From contig NZ_JAABNN010000005.1 in assembly GCF_009928415.1 (NCBI RefSeq), positions 1 to 64,000 on the forward strand: a stretch of 64,000 nt of DNA, read 5' to 3'. The notes under the pieces were generated by a model. That model was given only the letters and a program-made list of their open reading frames with translations, was not told the DNA's origin and searched no databases. This document shows positions 36,141-43,876 of the stretch, piece after piece. Position 1 is the stretch's first letter. The number at the start of each line of letters is the position of its first letter. Source of the DNA: Bacillus sp. USDA818B3_A. GTDB lineage: Bacteria > Bacillota > Bacilli > Bacillales > Cytobacillaceae. Position numbers and translations under genes: made by a program.

Positions 36141-36737
36141 TTATTTTCCCATTTCTACTTTCTCGACCAATTTAAACAAGAAATGATAGATTAACTGAAA
36201 GGCTTCCCCCATTGTCATATCCTCTCGAAACCCTTCCACATAATCAAGGGCGAAGTTTAAATTCCATAGTCCATCTTCATTGCTGAATATTAAATCAAAT
36301 TTTGCTTCATCTCCATGTAATTGGGCATCTAAGAAATCCTTTAACAGTGGTTGAAATTTCTTCTGAACCCGTAAACCAAGCATCACATCATATGTACCAA
36401 ACACATCGTCTACTTCTAGAGAAATCGCATCAACACTTACAATATCCAGCCATTTCGATTCAAAATAGATAAATTCATTTTTATGCTTCTTTAAATAGGA
36501 AAGTGGTTCCGACAAAAAAGAAGACGTCTCGTTCTTTAACATATTTTCCGACTCTTTATCGCAGCGTTCAATATAAGCATCGGCAAAACGATTACCTGTC
36601 TCCATCTCGAACAAATTAGCATCACCAGAGAGCTGCTTCTCTTCAACATATTCCATTTCCTCTTTAAACAAAACAACACCATCATCACTATGAGCTTTTT
36701 GATCTAATATGTACTTTTGAATCTTCTCCTTTAACAT
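36141..36737 (-). CDS. Hypothetical protein, 198 aa
   Basis: I do not recognise this soluble, acidic 198-aa protein. It has no membrane segment, an N-terminal helical part (LKEKIQKYILDQKAHSDDG) and a C-terminal hydrophobic stretch (FQLIYHFLFKLVEKVE). Its ATG is preceded by GGAGGAGGGTTTAA. It lies convergent with the 97-aa gene and shares a bidirectional terminator with it. Confidence 0.65.
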   Translation of the reverse strand: MLKEKIQKYILDQKAHSDDGVVLFKEEMEYVEEKQLSGDANLFEMETGNRFADAYIERCDKESENMLKNETSSFLSEPLSYLKKHKNEFIYFESKWLDIVSVDAISLEVDDVFGTYDVMLGLRVQKKFQPLLKDFLDAQLHGDEAKFDLIFSNEDGLWNLNFALDYVEGFREDMTMGEAFQLIYHFLFKLVEKVEMGK

Positions 36738-36828
36738 TTAAACCCTCCTCCAATTTACCTGCTTGTACTAAATATGAAATAACTTCACCAAAAAAGCAAA
36801 TACCCTGCATTAACAACATCCACACACA

Positions 36829-36868
36829 AAAAAAGGTGCAAAGCCACCAAATGGTGCCTGACACCTTT
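36829..36868 (-). terminator. Terminator containing the GGTGCCTGACACC element
   Basis: On the - strand AAAGGTG...CACCTTTTTTT makes an outer stem that begins 1-3 bp after the stop codon of the 129-aa gene. The inner part is CACCATTTGGTG. The left arm includes a GGTGTCAGGCACC element (36853-36865). Confidence 0.6.
36853..36865. repeat. GGTGCCTGACACC dispersed element, copy 1
   Basis: Thirteen-base near-palindrome GGTGCCTGACACC, 3 bp beyond the stop codon of the 129-aa gene. Similar strings occur at 42574-42586 and 43863-43875, each at a gene's 3' end. Confidence 0.7.
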
Positions 36869-37258
36869 TTACCTAATTACACTTTTAGAAACATCCCAAA
36901 TCACAAAATACTTGGAATACTGTCTGGTCATGACGAGCGCTTCTTTCTCGTCCTTTAGAAAGATGAGTCCGGAGCCCATTTGTTCCTCGAAGTCCCACCC
37001 TTTTGATTTCATAAATTCTTTCACTTGTTTATATGGGGGATGACTTGTATCGCTCGATAGATATCGGCTCTGTTTTTCTGTATTTAGAAACTGAACATAA
37101 TCAGTATCCGTAAGTTTTAATTTCACGATGGAGACCAAGAGCGGGATCGGGTTTCCTTCTTGAAATAGGGCAGATCCTAAGATTCCGAAGGTCATACAGG
37201 AGACCAATGAGAGAACAAAGACAACCGTAATTAGCATTTTTTTTAACAGCCGGTACAC
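36869..37258 (-). CDS. Hypothetical membrane-anchored protein, 129 aa
   Basis: This 129-aa protein has one N-terminal helix (about 8-28, LITVVFVLSLVSCMTFGIL) acting as signal or anchor, then a soluble domain with a WDFEEQMGSGLIFLKDEKEALV segment. I do not recognise the family. It is monocistronic, and the GGTGTCAGGCACC element lies directly behind its stop codon. Confidence 0.6.
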   Translation of the reverse strand: MYRLLKKMLITVVFVLSLVSCMTFGILGSALFQEGNPIPLLVSIVKLKLTDTDYVQFLNTEKQSRYLSSDTSHPPYKQVKEFMKSKGWDFEEQMGSGLIFLKDEKEALVMTRQYSKYFVIWDVSKSVIR

Positions 37259-37394
37259 CGCTTAACCTCCCTTGAAAAACGTTTCATCTATCATCTATAT
37301 GACGGCTCAAGGGTGTATTTGGTTTCATTTGGAAGTATTACATTTTTATTACAATTAGCCGATACACTCTAGAAAGAGCAAGTGGCCCGCCCTA

Positions 37395-37880
37395 TTAACC
37401 TTCTTTCTTAAAAGTGCTTGGCATAACAACGGCCACTACTTCACCGCTTGCACATAATATATCATTTGCAAACACATCGGCTGCTACCTTAAATTTTTTA
37501 GGATGTATCTCCTCGACCCTTCCTACTGCTTTTAACGGGACACCATGTGGAGTTGGCTTGTGGAAGTTCACCTGGAGGGAAGCGGTTACAAATCGTGGTA
37601 CTGCTTTTCCCTCACCAGGCTCAGAGCCGTTTTTTCGATGCAGGGCCAGTGCTGCAGAACCCGTTCCGTGACAATCAATCAGTGAGGCAATCAATCCGCC
37701 ATAGACAAATCCAGGGAGCGCCGTATGTTCGGGTCTTGGTGTATAAATCGTTACCGTCGTATCTCCATCCCAGCCTGTACGGAAATGATGTCCCGCCTCA
37801 TTTAATCTGCCGCACCCATAACACCAGGCAAAATCATCCGGATAATCATCCTGTATGGCTTTCATTACCTTTTCCTCCAT
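37395..37880 (-). CDS. PaaI/YbgC-type hotdog thioesterase
   Basis: This 161-aa protein (start ATG at 37880, MEEKVMKAIQDDYPDDF) has the hotdog fold: CYGCGRLNEAG near the start, HTALPGFVYGGLIASLIDCHGTGSA and the repeat-like VNFHKPTPHG. Members hydrolyse acyl-CoA or related thioesters, often in aromatic or fatty acid catabolism. The frame extends upstream to 37913, but the AAAAAAGGGGG ribosome site fits the later ATG. Its divergent neighbour is the second M3 peptidase. Confidence 0.8.
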   Translation of the reverse strand: MEEKVMKAIQDDYPDDFAWCYGCGRLNEAGHHFRTGWDGDTTVTIYTPRPEHTALPGFVYGGLIASLIDCHGTGSAALALHRKNGSEPGEGKAVPRFVTASLQVNFHKPTPHGVPLKAVGRVEEIHPKKFKVAADVFANDILCASGEVVAVVMPSTFKKEG

Positions 37881-37971
37881 TGTCAAACCCCCTTTTTTTG
37901 AATAGTATAACATATTTGAAAATTTATGTTAAAATGAGTGGTACGAAAGTTTTTTAAGGAGGAGATTTCTT

Positions 37972-39786
37972 TTGACAAAAACAATGGGAAAACGGCTCCA
38001 TCGATCACAGGTTCCACCCGAACAGACCTGGAACCTGGCGGATCTATTTCCAACAGAAGAAGCTTGGAAAGCGGAATTGAACGTGATTGAAAATGAAATA
38101 TCTCAATTCAACCGATTCAAAGGAACACTACATACGGGTCCAAAGGCTTTATTAGAGTGCCTGCTCGCACAGGAACAGCTTCAGATGAGGATCATAAAGG
38201 CAGGAACATTTGCGAGTCTGCAGCAATCTGCAGATGGAACAGATCCCAACCATCAAGCAAACGCAGCCAAGTTTTCCGCCTTGCGTACTAAAAGTCTATC
38301 AGCCCTTTCGTTTATCAATTCAGAAATTCTCGCTCTTGAAAAGGAAACCATTGAACAATTTATAAAAGAAGAACCTGAACTGAAGGCGTTTGAGAAAAAC
38401 CTCCTTGAACTGCTTGAAACGAAAAAACATACCTTGTCTCCCGAAACTGAGGAAGCATTAGCAGCACTTGGTGAGCTTCAAGGTGCCCCCTATCAAATCT
38501 ATCAAATGACCAAATTAGCGGATATGGATTTTGAGCCGATTCTTGATCCTTTAGGAACGGAACAGCCTGTTTCATTTGCTTTATTTGAGAATCTTTATGA
38601 ATTTTCTGCTGACACAGATATCCGCAGGAAGGCCTATGGCTCGTTTGTTTCAACCTTAAGAAAATACAAAAATACAATGGCACAAACGTATACTGCCGAG
38701 GTTAAAAAACAGGTTGCTCTGGCTCGTTTACGTAAATATGATTCTGTTACCCATATGCTCCTGGAACCACACCAAGTCACAATGGACATGTACAACAATC
38801 AGATTGATACGATCTTTAAAGAGTTAGCCCCGCATATGCGCAGATTTGCCCAATTAAAAAAGCAGGTGCTAGGACTGGATACGATGTGCTTCTGTGATTT
38901 GAAGGCACCGTTAGATCCTGACTTCGATCCCTCTACCACATATGAAGAAGCAAGCCAGCTCATTGTCGAATCATTAAAAGTAATGGGGCCTGAATACGTC
39001 GAAATCATCGAACGTGGCTTTAAGGAGAGATGGGTGGACCGCGCGGATAATATCGGAAAATCCACTGGTGCCTTCTGTTCGAGCCCTTATGGAGCACATC
39101 CATATATCCTGGTTACCTGGCAGGATAATATGCGCGGATGCTTTACCTTGGCCCATGAATTCGGCCATGCCGGCCATTTCTATTTAGCCAATAAGCACCA
39201 GCGGATGATGAATGTCCGTCCTTCCATGTACTTTATAGAAGCCCCTTCAACGATGAATGAAATGCTATTAGGTCAGTATCTGTTCAATAAGTATGAAGAT
39301 AAACAAATGCGCCGCTGGGTCGTTCTACAGCTCTTGGGAACCTATTACCATAACTTTGTCACGCATTTGCTTGAAGCTGAATACCAGCGAAGAGTATATC
39401 AGCTTGCCGAGAAAGGAAAAGCGTTGACAGCAGCCACCTTATCTGAAGTAACAGGAGATGTTCTTACTGAGTTCTGGGGGGACACGGTTGAGATTGATGA
39501 AGGAGCCCGATTAACATGGATGCGCCAGCCGCACTACTATATGGGTTTATACCCATATACCTACTCTGCAGGCTTAACCGCTTCAACGGCTGTTGCCCAA
39601 ATCATTCAGGAACAAGGACAGCCGGCTGTTAACGCTTGGCTCGAGGTGCTTCGTGCAGGAGGTACAAAGAAACCGCTTGAATTATTAAAACAAGCCGGGG
39701 TCGATATGTCTAAGACGGAGCCAATCAGCAAAGCCGTCGCTTATGTTGGTTCTTTAATTGATGAATTAGAGAGTTCTTATAAATAA
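37972..39786 (+). CDS. M3 family oligoendopeptidase (second copy)
   Basis: This 604-aa zinc peptidase starts at TTG 37972 after AAGGAGGAG. The zinc motif HEFGH is at residues 395-399 and the family signature YFIEAPSTMNEM follows. It is only distantly similar to the PepF at 7053-8840 but of the same length, so the two are paralogues of the same clan rather than a recent duplication. It probably digests short peptides in the cytoplasm. A hairpin at 39790-39818 ends the transcript. Confidence 0.92.
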   Translation: MTKTMGKRLHRSQVPPEQTWNLADLFPTEEAWKAELNVIENEISQFNRFKGTLHTGPKALLECLLAQEQLQMRIIKAGTFASLQQSADGTDPNHQANAAKFSALRTKSLSALSFINSEILALEKETIEQFIKEEPELKAFEKNLLELLETKKHTLSPETEEALAALGELQGAPYQIYQMTKLADMDFEPILDPLGTEQPVSFALFENLYEFSADTDIRRKAYGSFVSTLRKYKNTMAQTYTAEVKKQVALARLRKYDSVTHMLLEPHQVTMDMYNNQIDTIFKELAPHMRRFAQLKKQVLGLDTMCFCDLKAPLDPDFDPSTTYEEASQLIVESLKVMGPEYVEIIERGFKERWVDRADNIGKSTGAFCSSPYGAHPYILVTWQDNMRGCFTLAHEFGHAGHFYLANKHQRMMNVRPSMYFIEAPSTMNEMLLGQYLFNKYEDKQMRRWVVLQLLGTYYHNFVTHLLEAEYQRRVYQLAEKGKALTAATLSEVTGDVLTEFWGDTVEIDEGARLTWMRQPHYYMGLYPYTYSAGLTASTAVAQIIQEQGQPAVNAWLEVLRAGGTKKPLELLKQAGVDMSKTEPISKAVAYVGSLIDELESSYK

Positions 39787-39789
39787 ATA

Positions 39790-39822
39790 TAGGATGCCGC
39801 AGCAAAAGGCGGCATCCTCTTT
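39790..39822. terminator. Terminator of the second M3 peptidase
   Basis: GGATGCCGC pairs perfectly with GCGGCATCC, followed by TCTTTAAT; it lies between convergent genes. Confidence 0.75.
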
Positions 39823-40816
39823 AATGTTTGATGAGACTTTCATAGGCAGCGGATGTTCTCACTTCAACCGTTAATTTCCCGTTTGCATAGATGGTTTTAA
39901 TTAAAAGGGGGACGCCTGTTGTATTTTGAAAACGGAAATCCGGGCCGCCATAGGAAACGGTGGCATCTCTTCCTTTCGGGACATAGCCGACAGATAAAGA
40001 ATGATGATGCTTTTCGACATAGCTTACACCCACTTGGTCAACCGCATTAAACAACGTCGAAGAGGTCTGACAAATCCCTCCGCCGATTCCCATCACCATT
40101 TTTTTATTGACAATTTCCTTGGCCGGTTGATATCCATGGGCAGCGTCACTAGGCCCTACGGTTGTATTAAAAGAAAATATATCTTGGGTACCAACAATTA
40201 CATTATTTATTGCCTGTGCTGACAGCTCAATATTTTTTGAACGGCCAGCCACCCCGCTGTTAAAATAGGTGGTATACGAAGCAACGACCACTTCACTCAA
40301 ATGGGAAGGATCGTCTGGTTTATATCCGCTCTCCGTTACAGTAATAGGCAGTTCCACATCACCGCCATTAACTGAAGCGGCCATTACACGACTGACTAAT
40401 TCCGCTTCATCTAAAATAATTTGAGGTATTCCTTTGATAATTTGTCCGTTGGCATTGATTTTGTCTAGGACCATCCGTTGGTCGTATCCTTTTGTATTCT
40501 CTGTTCCCCTTGCTAGGTCTTTAGCCCATTTTTCCAATTCCTGTTTATATGAATCTGGATTCACCGCAAATCCTAGTTCTTCGGGCATAAAAGTTTTCAC
40601 AACACTTTTTGTATTCGGATCAATCACATTCACAACAATCGGCTTCTTTTCTTCTTCCTTTTGCGGTTGTTCCTGCGGTTGTTGAACCGGCTGTTTTTTA
40701 GGTTCTGATACTTTTACCTGATCCTGCTTTTCCGTTGCCGTCTTTTCGTTACATCCTGCTAAACCTAGTAAACTTCCGATTACTAATATTGAAATGACCC
40801 AGCGCTGTTTCACCAT
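39821..40816 (-). CDS. VanW family lipoprotein
   Basis: This 331-aa protein (ATG 40816; a TTG three codons upstream is possible) has a lipoprotein signal with LAGC (Cys22), a Pro/Gln/Lys-rich linker (EPKKQPVQQPQEQPQ), a middle domain and a C-terminal VanW domain (FNTTVGPSDAAHGYQPAKEI, GIGGGICQTSSTLFNA). VanW proteins occur in vancomycin-resistance clusters and as spore or cell-wall proteins; the function is unknown. It is outward facing and anchored in the membrane. Confidence 0.88.
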   Translation of the reverse strand: MVKQRWVISILVIGSLLGLAGCNEKTATEKQDQVKVSEPKKQPVQQPQEQPQKEEEKKPIVVNVIDPNTKSVVKTFMPEELGFAVNPDSYKQELEKWAKDLARGTENTKGYDQRMVLDKINANGQIIKGIPQIILDEAELVSRVMAASVNGGDVELPITVTESGYKPDDPSHLSEVVVASYTTYFNSGVAGRSKNIELSAQAINNVIVGTQDIFSFNTTVGPSDAAHGYQPAKEIVNKKMVMGIGGGICQTSSTLFNAVDQVGVSYVEKHHHSLSVGYVPKGRDATVSYGGPDFRFQNTTGVPLLIKTIYANGKLTVEVRTSAAYESLIKH

Positions 40817-40968
40817 GTTTCCCAACTTCTCCTCTTATACTATAGGTTATTCATGCAGCTAATTGTGTCGGCTGCATTGCCTCCATTCACCCATTGTATT
40901 CTCACGGAGAACGTAATATTACATAGAAAATTGCCGCTAAACAGCGCTTAATCATAGCCAACAAATAG

Positions 40969-41003
40969 AAAAGCAGCCTGAACTAAAAAGTTCAAAGCTG
41001 CTC
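40969..41003 (-). terminator. Terminator of the formate/nitrite transporter gene
   Basis: AGCAGC...GAACTTTTTAGTTC...GCTGCTTTT forms a compound hairpin on the - strand a few bases past the stop codon. Confidence 0.75.
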
Positions 41004-41016
41004 ATCCACCTCTTTA

Positions 41017-41841
41017 TTATCTAGTACCTGTTTTAGCCATTGGCTTTATCACTTTTGCTTCCGTTAAGACAGGAAAATACTTTTTATAACTATACCAATA
41101 TGCCATCGCAATAAAGATGGTGCCGCCTGCGGCATTCCCTAAAAAGACGGGAACGAAATTATGAATGTATTCAATCCAAGAAAAATGTCCAGCGAAAATC
41201 GCTGCAGGAATGACAAACATATTGGCAACGACGTGTTGGAACCCAATAGCGACAAATGCCATCGTCGGGAACCATATGCCTAAGATTTTTCCGGACATGT
41301 CATTCGCACCATAGGACAACCAGACAGCAGAAGCTACCAGCCAGTTACAGCCGATTCCTGAAATAAACGCCTGGAGAAAGGTGGCTTCAAGCTTGTGTTC
41401 TGCGATACTAATCGTCTTGTCTAAAAATGGAGCTGCTTCTGTCAAACCAACCAGGTGGCCGAAGAAATAAGCAACAAAGATTGCTCCTAAAAAGTTGCTG
41501 ATTGTCACTAAGAACCAATTGTATAGAACCTTCCCCGTGCTTACTCTTTTAGCCAGTCGCGCCAGAGGAACGGCCATCATGTTTCCTGTCAATAACTCCC
41601 CGCCGGCTAGAAGCGTGAGAATAAGTCCAATGGGGAACACACTGGCTCCTATCAAACTGCCTAATCCTTCGAGATTACCGGTTAAAGTAGCTGTCACACG
41701 GATAAATAACAAGTACCCCAGGGCAATAAATGCCCCTGCTTCAAAACCAAGTATCATCGTTTGTAATGGTGCATACTTGGTCTTTTTCACTCCGTTTTCT
41801 ACAGTGATTCCCATGATTTGGTCCGGTTTACTAAACCCCAT
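41017..41841 (-). CDS. Formate/nitrite transporter family protein
   Basis: This 274-aa, six-helix protein belongs to the FocA/NirC channel family: GFEAGAFIALGYLLFIR near residue 29 and LVTISNFLGAIFVAYFFGH, LSYGANDMSGKILGIWFP and GFQHVVANMFVIP later. FNT channels move small monovalent anions such as formate, nitrite or hydrosulfide. The gene is monocistronic. An imperfect Rex/Fnr-like sequence lies 34-50 bp upstream (41875-41891), which would fit expression under oxygen limitation. Confidence 0.92.
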   Translation of the reverse strand: MGFSKPDQIMGITVENGVKKTKYAPLQTMILGFEAGAFIALGYLLFIRVTATLTGNLEGLGSLIGASVFPIGLILTLLAGGELLTGNMMAVPLARLAKRVSTGKVLYNWFLVTISNFLGAIFVAYFFGHLVGLTEAAPFLDKTISIAEHKLEATFLQAFISGIGCNWLVASAVWLSYGANDMSGKILGIWFPTMAFVAIGFQHVVANMFVIPAAIFAGHFSWIEYIHNFVPVFLGNAAGGTIFIAMAYWYSYKKYFPVLTEAKVIKPMAKTGTR

Positions 41842-41874
41842 AATTCTTACACCTTCATTTTCTATTCTTTATAT

Positions 41875-41891
41875 TTGTGAAATATTTAACA
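41875..41891. promoter_or_regulatory. Weak Rex/Fnr-like site upstream of the formate/nitrite transporter
   Basis: TTGTGAAATATTTAACA matches the left half of the TTGTGAA-N4-TTCACAA Rex consensus well but its right half poorly. It is 34 bp before the transporter start. Confidence 0.25.
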
Positions 41892-42120
41892 TACTCTTAT
41901 TTTATATTATTTTATATCCTTTTCTTAAGGAAACCTGTGAATATTTCTTTAATTATTTTGGAGCGCTTTCATATGGATAACTTAAATTGAACTCTTTGTC
42001 TTTCACATCTACGCGCTTATTTTATGTTATAATATATTTATGTGTTTATTTTACTAGTAAAACATTATTTATGATTGGTTTATCCTAAATACTTGGATCA
42101 CTTCATATAGTAATCACTAA

Positions 42121-42582
42121 TTGAATGGATGTGTTAACGTGGAACATACAATCGAAACGATTTATCGATTAGAAAATCCGGAGAGGAACATTATTAAATT
42201 TGTAACTGGTTCACAGCTGCGATATGAAGATGTAGTGAAAGAGGTTTTTGGCGTGGCATGTATCGCAGATTTAAATATGATGATTCAATACAATAAAAGC
42301 TTTCAAACAAGTGTAGTGAATCGATTTGGTGTAACAAATGAAAAAAAGATTTCTTTGGATAAACTGATTCGCATCGCTTCAAGGGCCGATATGCTCGACC
42401 TAAAACAACACCTAATCAATCAACAAAAAGTCAATCACCCACTGGATCAGGATGATACCATTCAATCTGAAGATTTTCCTCTGATCGGCTGCCCATTTGA
42501 CTCCATCATCCAGCTCCAAGAAGGTATCTACCAATGGAACGACAATAGTTACTCCTACAACGCTATTATAAATGGTGCCTGA
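42121..42582 (+). CDS. Hypothetical protein, about 147-153 aa
   Basis: I do not recognise this soluble protein. It opens with EHTIETIYRLENPERNIIKF and ends NAIINGA. The start is uncertain: TTG 42121 or GTG 42139 (VEHTIETIY). The stop codon TGA is part of a GGTGCCTGACACC element (42574-42586), so the last residues GA come from the element. Either the element was inserted at the end of an older, longer gene or it was selected there. The tail from 42588 is a terminator hairpin. Confidence 0.6.
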   Translation: MNGCVNVEHTIETIYRLENPERNIIKFVTGSQLRYEDVVKEVFGVACIADLNMMIQYNKSFQTSVVNRFGVTNEKKISLDKLIRIASRADMLDLKQHLINQQKVNHPLDQDDTIQSEDFPLIGCPFDSIIQLQEGIYQWNDNSYSYNAIINGA

Positions 42583-42586
42583 CACC
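42574..42586. repeat. GGTGCCTGACACC dispersed element, copy 2 (overlaps a stop codon)
   Basis: The 13-base string is identical to the copy at 36853-36865. Its internal TGA is the stop codon of the gene at 42121. Confidence 0.75.
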
Positions 42587-42587
42587 A

Positions 42588-42653
42588 AAAAAAATGGAAG
42601 AATTCTACACAGTCTCCTGGACTCTCGCTGTAGTTTCACTTCCATTTTTTTAT
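42588..42653 (+). terminator. Terminator of the 42121 gene
   Basis: AAAAAATGGAAG pairs with CTTCCATTTTTT across a 40-nt loop with its own inner pairing (CTACA...TGTAG). It follows the element at 42574. Confidence 0.65.
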
Positions 42654-42692
42654 TAAAGTTTTGATCGTTTTTTCCTAACCCAAGTTCGTTAG

Positions 42693-43679
42693 TTATTTTC
42701 TCTTCTTCTTATTATTAGACTTAGTTAGTCTGCCTAATAGGAATGCTCCTGCTGCCACGCCGATGATGGTGTTTGTCTTCTTATTAAATACCTGTTTTGC
42801 CACAAGATTTAAATTTTGCGGTCTTTCGGCTAACCGTCTCATGAAATATCCGTACCAGTCATTCCCAAACGGGACATACGTACAGAAATGGTAGCCTTCA
42901 CTTGCTAAGCTTAACTGGAGCTCTTTTCTAAAGCCATATAACATTTGGAATTCGAATTGGTCATTTGAAATATTGTGCTGCTTGACAAACTCTTTTACAT
43001 AGTTAATGATCCGATGGTCATGGGTGGCAATCGAAGTAAATTTGCCATTCAATAGATGCCATTCAATTAATCTAATAAAATTAGTATCGATATCTTTTTT
43101 ATCTTGATAGGCAATATCTGACGATTCTTTGTAGGCACCCTTTACAATCCGGATTCGGTAGTCTTTGTATCTTTCAAGGTACTCCAGGGCTTTATGGAAA
43201 TAAGCTTGGATGACCGTCCCGACATTATCATATTCCAATGATAATTCTTCTAAGATTTGAAAAGTAAGATCGAGATGTTTGGAATCTTCCATATCAAGAT
43301 TGACGAACATATCATATTGGCTCGCCTTAGCAACAATTTCTCTTATATTACTTAAACAAAAAGAATAATCTATATCCAAGCCAACTTGAGTGGGCTTGAG
43401 GGAAATATGGGCATCCACTTGATTCTCATGGATGGCGTCAATCACTTTAAGTATTTGTTCCTTTGCCGCAGCGGCCTCTTCTTCCTTACATACAAACTCC
43501 CCTAGATTATCAACGGTACAAGAGATTCCATGGGCATTAAGCTCCTTTATACTTTTAATGACTTCAGGAATATTGGTCCCGGCAACAACACTTTGCGCCC
43601 CCATTTTCAAGCCATATTTCTTAGCGGCGTTATTGAGAAATTGATTTTGTGATAACCCTATAAAAAGATCCTTCAACAT
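42693..43679 (-). CDS. Proline dehydrogenase
   Basis: This 328-aa flavoenzyme oxidises proline to pyrroline-5-carboxylate. It has the PRODH barrel of monofunctional bacilli enzymes, with SLKPTQVGLDIDY, MEDS, RIVKGAYKESSDIAYQ, IATHD and FQMLYGFRKELQ motifs. A C-terminal basic tail (KSNNKKKRK) follows a short hydrophobic stretch (GVAAGAFLLGRL), which may touch the membrane. The partner P5C dehydrogenase is not in the window. Confidence 0.93.
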   Translation of the reverse strand: MLKDLFIGLSQNQFLNNAAKKYGLKMGAQSVVAGTNIPEVIKSIKELNAHGISCTVDNLGEFVCKEEEAAAAKEQILKVIDAIHENQVDAHISLKPTQVGLDIDYSFCLSNIREIVAKASQYDMFVNLDMEDSKHLDLTFQILEELSLEYDNVGTVIQAYFHKALEYLERYKDYRIRIVKGAYKESSDIAYQDKKDIDTNFIRLIEWHLLNGKFTSIATHDHRIINYVKEFVKQHNISNDQFEFQMLYGFRKELQLSLASEGYHFCTYVPFGNDWYGYFMRRLAERPQNLNLVAKQVFNKKTNTIIGVAAGAFLLGRLTKSNNKKKRK

Positions 43680-43803
43680 TCCGATTTCCCCTTGCTGACA
43701 GTTTTAATATAATTATAGCATACGCTTTCAATAATATTTGTTTTGTGAATTTTCAAAAATAAAGCGCTAACATCTGTGCTTTTGTATGACAGCCAACAAA
43801 TAC

Positions 43804-43840
43804 AAAAAACCCATCTCTTCATAATAAGAAATGGGCTTAA
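43804..43840 (-). terminator. Hairpin terminator
   Basis: CCCATTTCT and AAGAGATGGG form a stem with a T6 run on the - strand, 37-73 bp after the transporter stop codon at 43877 and beyond the GGTGACAGGCACC element. Confidence 0.75.
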
Positions 43841-43862
43841 TTACTGTCGATATATTACTAAT

Positions 43863-43875
43863 GGTGACAGGCACC
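43863..43875. repeat. GGTGACAGGCACC dispersed element, variant copy 3
   Basis: Near-identical to the reverse complement of copies 1 and 2 (one internal change, T to A in GGTGTCAGGCACC). It starts 1 bp after the stop codon of the MFS gene. Confidence 0.65.
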
Positions 43876-43876
43876 T

